Assembly: GCA_947460345.1 (NCBI GenBank)
Contig: CANHGM010000001.1
Location: forward strand, 168,518-232,517
Direction: 5' to 3'
DNA from: Bacteroidota bacterium
GTDB taxonomy: Bacteria > Bacteroidota > Bacteroidia > UKL13-3
Length of the DNA: 64,000 nt
A program made the position numbers and the translations under genes. This document shows positions 18,546-25,533 of this stretch, piece after piece (within the stretch, counting starts at the first letter, position 1; the number at the start of each line of letters is the position of its first letter). Below the pieces are notes generated by a model. That model saw only the letters and a list, made by a program, of their open reading frames with translations, was not told the DNA's origin and ran no database searches.

Positions 18546-18833
18546 ATGAATTTTATACACAGAAACAAATTATATATTGGGATTATTTTTGGTGCTATCT
18601 TACCATGGATTACGTATTTTCTTTTAAATTTTATATATGATCAACTTAGAAGTCCATCGCCTATTGATCCATATAGAGAAGCTTTATTAATTGAAAGAAT
18701 TTCTATCTTTGGCAATTTAATTGGTTTTTATTATTTCTTAAATAAAGGACACTACAGAAGTGTTAGAGGAATTGTTGTAATGACATTTATATATGCAGCA
18801 GCTTATGGTATTGTGTTTATGAACAGACCATGA
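18546..18833 (+). CDS. Small integral membrane protein, unknown
   Basis: 95 residues with about three membrane segments (roughly 9-28, 49-63 and 73-90) and a short polar loop (QLRSPSPIDPYREAL). I do not recognise a family. It is 3 bases after galE, and its stop codon overlaps the start of the glycosyltransferase gene (ATGA), so translation of the two is probably coupled. A role in the same glycan pathway is inferred only from position. Confidence 0.75.
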   Translation: MNFIHRNKLYIGIIFGAILPWITYFLLNFIYDQLRSPSPIDPYREALLIERISIFGNLIGFYYFLNKGHYRSVRGIVVMTFIYAAAYGIVFMNRP

Positions 18834-20143
18834 CCATTAAAAAACATATATTAATTATTACTTATTATTGGCCACCAAGTGGCGGTCCGGCTGTACAAAG
18901 ATGGCTTAGTTATTCTGCATATTTAAAAAAAGCAGGATTTGAAGTATCTATTTTAACAGTTGATGAAAATTATGCTAGTTTCCCTTCAATAGATTTAAGT
19001 TTAAACACCCAAATAGAAGAAGGAATAAATGTATACAAAACAAAAACCAAAGAAGTTTTTAATTTATATAAAAAAACCATTGGACGTGGGCAAGTACCTA
19101 GCAGTGCCTTTGCTAATGAAAGCAACCCTGGACCGTTAAAAAAAATAGCTAGATTTATTAGAGGAAATTTTTTTATTCCTGATGCACGTAAAGCCTGGAA
19201 TAAATATGCTTTACCTAAAGCTAAACAAATTATATATGACCACAAGGTTGACGTTGTTATTACCGCCGGCCCTCCACATTCTACCCATTTAATGGGTTTA
19301 AAAATAAAAAAAGCATTTCCCCATATATATTGGATAGCTGATTTTCACGATGCATGGACAGATATTATTTTTTATAAAGAACTTTTTCATACCAAAATAG
19401 CTGCTTTAATTGATGCTTCTCTCGAAAAGAAAGTACTAGATAAAAGTGATCATGTATTAACTGTAGGAGAAAATTGGATTCAAAAATTTTGTAGTAAATC
19501 AGTTAATCTTAAACCTTCTAAATTTCATATCTTAAGAATGGCATTTGACGAAAATAAATTTTTAGATTCAACCCCTAAACATAGAGAGCCTAAAAATCAT
19601 CTAACCTTTGCATACACAGGAACCATAAGTGACAATTACCATCCAGAGGTATTTATAGATGCTTTAGTAGCAATTAAATTAGAACATCCTGCCTTTGATT
19701 TTACTTTGCAATTTGCGGGTATCTTAGCTGAAAATATAAGAACATATATAATTAAAGCTGGACTTGAAAAAAACCTACAAGAGTTGGGTTATTTACCACA
19801 TTCACAGTCTATTCAGCTTCTAAAATCTGCAGATGTATTGCTGCTAGTAAACCCCAAAATAGAACAAGAAGACATGGTAATACCAGGAAAAATTTACGAA
19901 TATTTGGCTGCTAAAAGAGTTATTATCAATATCACCAACAAAACATGTGAAACAGCAAACTTGATCAAATTCTGTGATAGTGGTGATACATTTGAACGAA
20001 ATGAAACTGACCGACTCAAGAATTATATATATAAAATATGGCTTAATCAGAGTGAACATACTTTTATAAAAGAAAACATCTATAGCTTTTCTAAAGATAA
20101 GCAATCATCTAGTTTTATATCATTCTTAAGAGAAATTAATTAA
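18830..20143 (+). CDS. Glycosyltransferase, GT4-like (GT-B fold)
   Basis: 437 residues. The N-terminal domain begins ILIITYYWPPSGGPAVQRW, the glycine-rich donor/acceptor loop typical of Bacteroidota family-4 enzymes. The C-terminal GT-B domain contains FAYTGTISDNYHPEVFIDAL, LGYLPHSQSIQLLKSADVLLL and the nucleotide-sugar-binding stretch IPGKIYEYLAAKRVI, with the conserved Glu in KIYEYLA. It should transfer a sugar from a nucleotide donor to a lipid-linked or surface glycan. The acceptor is unknown. It overlaps the upstream small membrane gene by 4 bases and shares the operon with galE. Confidence 0.92.
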   Translation: MTIKKHILIITYYWPPSGGPAVQRWLSYSAYLKKAGFEVSILTVDENYASFPSIDLSLNTQIEEGINVYKTKTKEVFNLYKKTIGRGQVPSSAFANESNPGPLKKIARFIRGNFFIPDARKAWNKYALPKAKQIIYDHKVDVVITAGPPHSTHLMGLKIKKAFPHIYWIADFHDAWTDIIFYKELFHTKIAALIDASLEKKVLDKSDHVLTVGENWIQKFCSKSVNLKPSKFHILRMAFDENKFLDSTPKHREPKNHLTFAYTGTISDNYHPEVFIDALVAIKLEHPAFDFTLQFAGILAENIRTYIIKAGLEKNLQELGYLPHSQSIQLLKSADVLLLVNPKIEQEDMVIPGKIYEYLAAKRVIINITNKTCETANLIKFCDSGDTFERNETDRLKNYIYKIWLNQSEHTFIKENIYSFSKDKQSSSFISFLREIN

Positions 20144-20234
20144 TTTTTATTCAATCAATTTTTAATTCATTTTACATTTGCTTATACAATATCTATTAGT
20201 AACCATCTTGGCTTCATAGTCGTTATATACTCTC

Positions 20235-21029
20235 TTGATAACACATCACAAAAAATATAATCTTACTGCATTCAAAAATGTATATATACTGTTTTTTTGT
20301 TTAATCTATTGTATTTCAGCAAACGCACAAATTATAATTTCAGGAAAAACTATTAGAAAAGACAGTACATTTTACAATATAGACCAAGTGATGGTCATTA
20401 ACAAAAGAACTAACACAGGTGTATTTAGTGATATAAAAGGTAATTTTACAATAAATGCTGACAGCCATACTGTTATTATATTTAAAAAATTAGGCTTTGA
20501 GACAGACACATTAAAAGTGTGGAATTCTTGGAATCTAATCAAAAATAATAGAATTTATATCGATATATATATGAAAGTTAAACCTATAATGTTGCCTTCA
20601 TTTACTTTCAATTACAAACATGTTTCGATAGACCCAGTTGAACGAAGAAAAGAGTGGTCATATGTACTTGACAGGTCACATGCTTCAGCACAAAGCCCTA
20701 TTACAGCTTTATATCAACAATTCAGTAAAAAAGGTAAAGAACTACGTAAGCTCGAAGCATTATATTATGAAGATGAAAAACGAAGATATATGGAAGAACG
20801 ATTTAGTCGTTTTAAAGCTGTTTTGCTCACTGGATTAGCGGGTAAAGATTTAGATGGTTTTTTATTTTTCTGTAGACCAAGTTATGAATTGATGATGATG
20901 TATAATGACTATGAATTGTATACCAGAATAAACCAATGCTATGAAGAATACAAATTGCTACATCCAGAAATTTTAGATAGAATTAATTATAAAAGAAGAG
21001 TAACAGATTCAACAGATATAGTTAAATGA
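20235..21029 (+). CDS. Carboxypeptidase-regulatory-like (CarboxypepD_reg) domain protein
   Basis: 264 residues. The only start in frame is a TTG at 20235; an ATG at 20278 is out of frame. A signal peptide (YILFFCLIYCISANAQ) is followed by a ~90-residue beta-sandwich of the CarboxypepD_reg-like type (ISGKTIRKDSTFYNIDQVMV ... GVFSDIKGNFTINA ... FKKLGFETDTL). In Bacteroidota this domain normally opens TonB-dependent receptors, but here no receptor barrel follows. The C-terminal half is charged and helical (EALYYEDEKRRYMEERF). Standalone proteins of this type are common and uncharacterised. The stop overlaps the selD start by 4 bases. Confidence 0.8.
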   Translation: MITHHKKYNLTAFKNVYILFFCLIYCISANAQIIISGKTIRKDSTFYNIDQVMVINKRTNTGVFSDIKGNFTINADSHTVIIFKKLGFETDTLKVWNSWNLIKNNRIYIDIYMKVKPIMLPSFTFNYKHVSIDPVERRKEWSYVLDRSHASAQSPITALYQQFSKKGKELRKLEALYYEDEKRRYMEERFSRFKAVLLTGLAGKDLDGFLFFCRPSYELMMMYNDYELYTRINQCYEEYKLLHPEILDRINYKRRVTDSTDIVK

Positions 21030-22066
21030 ATATACCAATTAAGTTAACACAAATGACCAAAGGAAGTGGTTGTGGTTGTAAAATAGCCCCTGCTTTACTT
21101 CATGATATTTTAAGTAATGTTTCTGTTGCAGTCCCTAACAAAAAATTAATTGCAGGTTTTGAAACCAAAGATGACGCAGCAGTATATGAACTCGATGCCG
21201 ATCATTATATAATTAGTACAGTAGATTTTTTTACACCTGTGGTAGATGATGCTTTTCAATTTGGAAGAATAGCAGCTGCAAATGCAATAAGCGATGTATA
21301 TGCCATGGGAGGCAATCCTATATTAGCTATTTCAATTCTTGGATTTCCATCAGAAAAACTAGAAAAAAGTATTGTTACCCAAATTCTAGAAGGTGGTAAA
21401 AGTATATGTGAAGAAGCGGGTATTACAATTGCCGGTGGACATACAATTGAAAATCCGGAACCTTTTTTTGGTTTAAGTGTGACAGGCATAGTAAAAGCTA
21501 GAAATCTGAAACGCAATGTAGGTGCCAAATGTGGAGATAAAATATATATAACTAAACCATTAGGAATAGGTATATTAAATACAGCGATTAAGAGAGATAT
21601 TGCCCAACCCGAACATATAGTATCTCACATTGAAAATATGTCAAATTTAAATACAGCTGGACGTATGTTAGGAGAAAAACTATATGTGCACGCAATGACT
21701 GATATTACAGGGTTTGGAATGTTAGGGCACTTAATTGAAATGCTTGATGACCATCAAATTTCTGCAATGATAAATTTTAAAGATATTCCTATATATAGTT
21801 TTATAGACGAATACTTAAAACAAAATTGTTTGCCTGATAATACTTATAGAAACTGGAATTCATATGAAAGTAAAGTTGAAGGCATTTCAAGTATGAAAGC
21901 ATTTCAAATTTTAAATGACCCACAAACCAATGGTGGACTAATGTTAGCGATAGCTGAAACGTCGACAAGCGATTTTGAGACTGACATGATAGCCAATGGA
22001 TTTTATTTTAAAGAAATAGGAGCGTTTGTTGAAAAAAGAGATAAATATATAACGATTGTAGAATAG
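21026..22066 (+). CDS. selD: Selenide, water dikinase (selenophosphate synthase)
   Basis: 346 residues. The catalytic N-terminal loop is present with an ordinary Cys (C16 in KGSGCGCK, with K19), equivalent to Cys17 and Lys20 of E. coli SelD, so it is not a selenoprotein form. The AIRS-type ATP-binding segments follow (DDAAVYELD, STVDFFTPVVDD, AAANAISDVYAMGGNPILAI, AGGHTIENPEPFFGLSVTG, DITGFGMLGHL, DPQTNGGLMLA). It makes selenophosphate from selenide and ATP. No selA, selB, selC or ybbB gene is seen in the window. The ATGA overlap with the previous gene implies coupled translation. It ends 7 bases before a convergent gene. Confidence 0.95.
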   Translation: MNIPIKLTQMTKGSGCGCKIAPALLHDILSNVSVAVPNKKLIAGFETKDDAAVYELDADHYIISTVDFFTPVVDDAFQFGRIAAANAISDVYAMGGNPILAISILGFPSEKLEKSIVTQILEGGKSICEEAGITIAGGHTIENPEPFFGLSVTGIVKARNLKRNVGAKCGDKIYITKPLGIGILNTAIKRDIAQPEHIVSHIENMSNLNTAGRMLGEKLYVHAMTDITGFGMLGHLIEMLDDHQISAMINFKDIPIYSFIDEYLKQNCLPDNTYRNWNSYESKVEGISSMKAFQILNDPQTNGGLMLAIAETSTSDFETDMIANGFYFKEIGAFVEKRDKYITIVE

Positions 22067-22073
22067 ATATAAA

Positions 22074-23390
22074 CTATCTCAATGTAACAAATTTTTGGCT
22101 AAATTCAGAACCATCATTACATAAAACCCTAACAATAAAAACTCCTGAAGGCCAATGAGGTACTGCAAATGTTAAGTGATCTTGGGTAAGGTTATTGTAT
22201 GAAACCAAAACTTTCCCATATATATCAGTAAGCTGAACATCAAACTCATTAACTTCCGCACTTTTATCAATACTTACTTGAATTTGACCAAGAGAAGGAT
22301 TAGGAGTAATGTTTATTCTATTGTTATATGTAATAATATTATTAGAAGGTCTAAACAGCAAAGGCTCTACAGTAATATATTTAGTCAATGTTTTTGAAGC
22401 CATGCATCCTAATTCTTCATCATATATATCAAGTGTAACTATATATGTGCCGGGGTTGGTATATATATGTTCAGGATTTGTTAGTAAAGAAGAATTACCA
22501 TCACCAAAATTCCAAACGCTTTTTATACGTTTTCCTTTAGAGTAGTTAGCAAATAAGACTGCTGAAGGAACTATATTACTACTTTGGATAAAATCTGCTT
22601 CAACTTCTAATTTTTCAACTTGAGCAATTAATGTATCGGTAGCAACACAACCATTAAGCTTATATAAATAAACCATTGTATGCTCGCCATTGCCAGCTAA
22701 TTCAGGATAAAACATATTGCCTCTGATACCTTTACCAAACCATTGGCCTCCAAATGGCTTTCCGTTAAGTTTAATCGCACCTGCATCAATACATGTTCTA
22801 AGGTCATTGCCTGCATTACAACTAACAGTGTTTTCTATGGTTATTTTCCCATCGTATATAAACTGATCGCCACAAGAATTATTAGCATAAATTTTATATG
22901 AATATTTACCAGGCATGGTATAAGTGTGTCTGGCTTCAGAATCATGAATATCCATCATATCATCACCAGTCCATATAAAATTTAAATCGCTTGTATTACC
23001 TATAAATTTGGGTTTAAGAAGTACGTCCGAGCATTCTTTTATTTCACTTTCTACTTTAAGTAATACTGGCTTGGTATAATTATTATTAAAAGTTGAATCT
23101 AAAGTAACACTGCTACAATTGTTACCGATAACTATTTTGCAAACAACCAAAGAAGCATTCGTAAATCTAACAACTGTATCTAAAGAACCCATTTTGGTTT
23201 TGCCATTTATAGTCCATTGAACCCATGGCGATGAACCATTTACTAACTCTATATGAAACTTGAACTGACCACAATTTAATTTTTGAATTCCTAAAACAGC
23301 ATCAACAGGTATACAATCTGCTTTGCATGTTGAAATTAAATTATAACTAAATACAACAATTAACAGGGATAAATTCAAAAATCTCTTCAT
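22074..23390 (-). CDS. Secreted PKD-domain protein with T9SS type A sorting domain
   Basis: 438 residues from the ATG at 23390 (MKRFLNLSLLIVVFSYNLI, a signal peptide). The open frame extends 27 codons further, but that part reads as leader. The mature region has Ig-like/gliding-type beta domains with many paired Cys, a PKD domain at about 295-360 (VWNFGDGNS ... PEHIYTNPGTYIVTLDIYD), and a C-terminal ~80-residue type A sorting domain (ITPNPSLGQIQVSI, VQLTDIYGKVL, PSGVFIVRVLCNDG, QKFVTLR). It should be exported by Sec, then carried across the outer membrane by the T9SS and displayed on or released from the surface. The strong promoter upstream is divergent from the ECF sigma gene. Confidence 0.88.
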   Translation of the reverse strand: MKRFLNLSLLIVVFSYNLISTCKADCIPVDAVLGIQKLNCGQFKFHIELVNGSSPWVQWTINGKTKMGSLDTVVRFTNASLVVCKIVIGNNCSSVTLDSTFNNNYTKPVLLKVESEIKECSDVLLKPKFIGNTSDLNFIWTGDDMMDIHDSEARHTYTMPGKYSYKIYANNSCGDQFIYDGKITIENTVSCNAGNDLRTCIDAGAIKLNGKPFGGQWFGKGIRGNMFYPELAGNGEHTMVYLYKLNGCVATDTLIAQVEKLEVEADFIQSSNIVPSAVLFANYSKGKRIKSVWNFGDGNSSLLTNPEHIYTNPGTYIVTLDIYDEELGCMASKTLTKYITVEPLLFRPSNNIITYNNRINITPNPSLGQIQVSIDKSAEVNEFDVQLTDIYGKVLVSYNNLTQDHLTFAVPHWPSGVFIVRVLCNDGSEFSQKFVTLR

Positions 23391-23413
23391 ATTAAGATTG
23401 ATATTTGTTAGAT

Positions 23414-23444
23414 CAAATTTAGTTATATTTTTGAATAAAACAAA
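23414..23444 (-). promoter_or_regulatory. Promoter of the PKD/T9SS cargo gene
   Basis: On the minus strand TTTG (23444-23441), exactly 19 bases, then TAAATTTG (23421-23414). Both boxes match the Bacteroidetes consensus and the spacing is ideal. The ATG is 23 bases beyond. A second exact -7 box, TATATTTG, overlaps at 23448-23441. This is the best promoter match in the window. Confidence 0.6.
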
Positions 23445-23458
23445 TATAATTAATTTTT

Positions 23459-23491
23459 TTTGCCTAGGCAACTATTTAATTAAGATATTTG
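23459..23491 (+). promoter_or_regulatory. Possible promoter of the ECF sigma gene
   Basis: TTTG (23459-23462), a 21-base spacer and GATATTTG (23484-23491, one mismatch to TAnnTTTG) precede the sigma ATG by 31 bases. It is back-to-back with the PKD gene promoter, so the two could influence each other. An ECF-autoregulated promoter could equally lie here, and its motif would not be recognisable to me. Confidence 0.4.
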
Positions 23492-23522
23492 TCATAACTG
23501 AAGAAGGTATATAAAAAATATT

Positions 23523-24065
23523 ATGACCGAGCAAGAAATAGTTGAAGGCTGCATAAGAGAAAACATTATTTTTCAAGAAAAACTATACAAAATGTTTTGT
23601 GGAAAAATGATGGGTGTATGTCTTCGCTATATGACAAGCAGAGAAGAAGCAGAGGATGTGTTGCAAGAAGGATTTATAAAGGTATTCGATAAAATCAAAT
23701 CATTTAGAGCTGAAGGCCCAGTAGAAGCTTGGATAAGAAGAATAATTGTAAACTGTGCCCTAAACCATATCAGTAGAAACAAATGGCGAAACACTTCTGA
23801 AGATATAGACTCAGTAAATGAATACGAATTTGCAACAGCTGAGAGCATATCAGACAAAATGAATGCAAACGACTTGTTAAAAATAATTGAGAAGTTACCT
23901 ACAGGATATAGAACAGTATTTAATTTATTTGCCATAGAAGGTTATGGTCATAAAGAAATTGGAGAAATGCTTGGTATTTCTGAAAGTACTTCAAAAACAC
24001 AATATTTAAAAGCCAGAAAATTTATAAGAGAACAAATTGAAGGCAAACAAAATTATCATGAATAA
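23523..24065 (+). CDS. ECF-type RNA polymerase sigma factor
   Basis: 180 residues with the two domains of extracytoplasmic-function sigma factors. Sigma2 (about 20-90) includes REEAEDVLQEGFIKVFDKI and the -10-reading WIRRIIVNCALNHIS. Sigma4 (about 118-170) carries the helix-turn-helix GYGHKEIGEMLGISESTSKTQYLKARK. Region 3 is absent, as expected. It directs polymerase to a small regulon, normally under an anti-sigma factor. The only candidate regulator is the next gene, whose ATG lies inside the sigma gene (8-base overlap), so the two proteins are almost certainly made together. Confidence 0.93.
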   Translation: MTEQEIVEGCIRENIIFQEKLYKMFCGKMMGVCLRYMTSREEAEDVLQEGFIKVFDKIKSFRAEGPVEAWIRRIIVNCALNHISRNKWRNTSEDIDSVNEYEFATAESISDKMNANDLLKIIEKLPTGYRTVFNLFAIEGYGHKEIGEMLGISESTSKTQYLKARKFIREQIEGKQNYHE

Positions 24066-25533
24066 AGAAAACAACTTTGAAGATGTATTTAAAAACGCTT
24101 TTGAAGGCTTTGAAGGTGAGCCATCAAAAGATGTTTGGAATACAATTGCTAAAGACAGGGAAATGAAACAAAATTTGGGGTTGGTTGAACAAACCCCAGA
24201 AAGTGTATTTTCTAAGGTCTTCAATAATTTCACTTCAAATCCATCAAGTGGTGTTTGGTTTGGTATAAAAGATTTTTTAATCAAAAAAATGTTTTACCGC
24301 CGTTTAAAATACTTTTTGTTTTTCTTGTTGTTTGTTGGTGGCATTGCTACCTTGTATTTCAATATCGATTCTTCACCTGTTAAAAATTCATCTACACCTA
24401 AAAACAATAAAAAAGGTTTAGTTGAAAATAAAAAAACTATTGAAATTCCATTTGATAAAATTACATCAACCAACACACCTTCTATAATTTCAACAAATAC
24501 ATACAAACAAGTTCCAACAGAAGGCAATGCTAAAGTTCAAAATATATCTTTAAACAAGACTAATAATAGTAAATATAACAACTCAAATGATTTAAACTTT
24601 ACTTTAAAAGCAAATAGTTTAAATGTAAATAAAGAGCAATCGTCAGACAATGAAGTTTTGATTCAAGATAACTTAGAATTAACAAAAGATGAAAAAATAT
24701 TGACTATTGATAGTGCTAATTTAATCCCAGTAAAAAATGATGGAGTTACTCAATCTTCAAAGACTAAAAGCTTAAAGAATAGCGAACAAAATAAAAACAA
24801 TAAGAAAGTAAACAACTATGTAAAATATACAAAAGAAACAGATATTAATAACGAAGAATCAAAGTTTAAAATTGGTATCATGTCAGGAATAGATTATGGA
24901 AATTTTACATTAAAAGGTGGAAATGAAATATATAAAGATGTGAGGAAAAACCAAGAATTATTCAGACCAACATCTTTCCACAGTGGTATCACATTCTCAT
25001 ATATGATAAACGAACATTGGTATATACAAGCAAATGGAGTTTTTGCTAACCAAGCCATGAATGTTGCTTACAACAAAAAAATAGTTAAACCAGATACTAC
25101 AAGAGATGCTTTGGGTAATATAACAAAAATAGAAAACAAAGTACTATTTAATGTTGACACCAATACTCATTATGCATTTTCTACATTTGAAATTCCATTA
25201 ATGATAGGATATAGGTTTGGAGATAAAAGATGGACATTCCATGCAATGGCAGGTCCTGAATGGAGCTTAATTTTAAGTAAAAGAGGAGGCATGTTGTCAG
25301 CAAGTTCAATGAAAGTTGAGTCTATTGAGAACAATAATATTCCAACAGTTAAACAAATATGGGGCATGTGGTTAGCCATGGGAGGTAGCTATCAAATGAG
25401 CCATCAATATAGTATCACTGTAGAACCAATTTTCAGATATAAATTTAACTCAATATTTAATTCTACCTATCCTGTCAAACAATATAATTATGCAACCGGT
25501 ATAAACTTAGGAATAAGATACCATTTTAATTAA
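24058..25533 (+). CDS. Inner-membrane-anchored protein with C-terminal outer-membrane-type beta-barrel, partner of the ECF sigma factor
   Basis: 491 residues from the ATG at 24058 (8-base overlap with the sigma gene). There is no N-terminal signal peptide. Residues 1-83 are predicted cytoplasmic and contain a degenerate repeat: VFKNAFEGFEGEPSKDVWNTI (11-30) and VFNNFTSNPSSGVWFGI (54-70). KKMFYRRLKY precedes one membrane helix (about 84-101), a positive-inside arrangement. A ~175-residue Asn/Ser/Lys/Thr-rich spacer leads to a ~215-residue beta-rich domain (FKIGIMSGIDYGNF ... YATGINLGIRYHFN) that looks like an 8-stranded PorT/OMP_b-brl barrel and ends in aromatic Phe-Asn. Similar sigma-plus-barrel pairs recur in Bacteroidota and are usually annotated only as outer membrane beta-barrel protein. 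I infer anti-sigma activity for the N-terminus from gene order; it is not shown by a recognised ASD or zinc motif. Convergent with comEC, with a 4-base overlap. Confidence 0.8.
   Translation: MNKENNFEDVFKNAFEGFEGEPSKDVWNTIAKDREMKQNLGLVEQTPESVFSKVFNNFTSNPSSGVWFGIKDFLIKKMFYRRLKYFLFFLLFVGGIATLYFNIDSSPVKNSSTPKNNKKGLVENKKTIEIPFDKITSTNTPSIISTNTYKQVPTEGNAKVQNISLNKTNNSKYNNSNDLNFTLKANSLNVNKEQSSDNEVLIQDNLELTKDEKILTIDSANLIPVKNDGVTQSSKTKSLKNSEQNKNNKKVNNYVKYTKETDINNEESKFKIGIMSGIDYGNFTLKGGNEIYKDVRKNQELFRPTSFHSGITFSYMINEHWYIQANGVFANQAMNVAYNKKIVKPDTTRDALGNITKIENKVLFNVDTNTHYAFSTFEIPLMIGYRFGDKRWTFHAMAGPEWSLILSKRGGMLSASSMKVESIENNNIPTVKQIWGMWLAMGGSYQMSHQYSITVEPIFRYKFNSIFNSTYPVKQYNYATGINLGIRYHFN

Noticed and set aside
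23441-23448. TATATTTG as the main promoter of the PKD gene
   Set aside because: The downstream TAAATTTG has a TTTG box at exactly 19 bases and is closer to the ATG, so it is preferred. The upstream box may be used as well.
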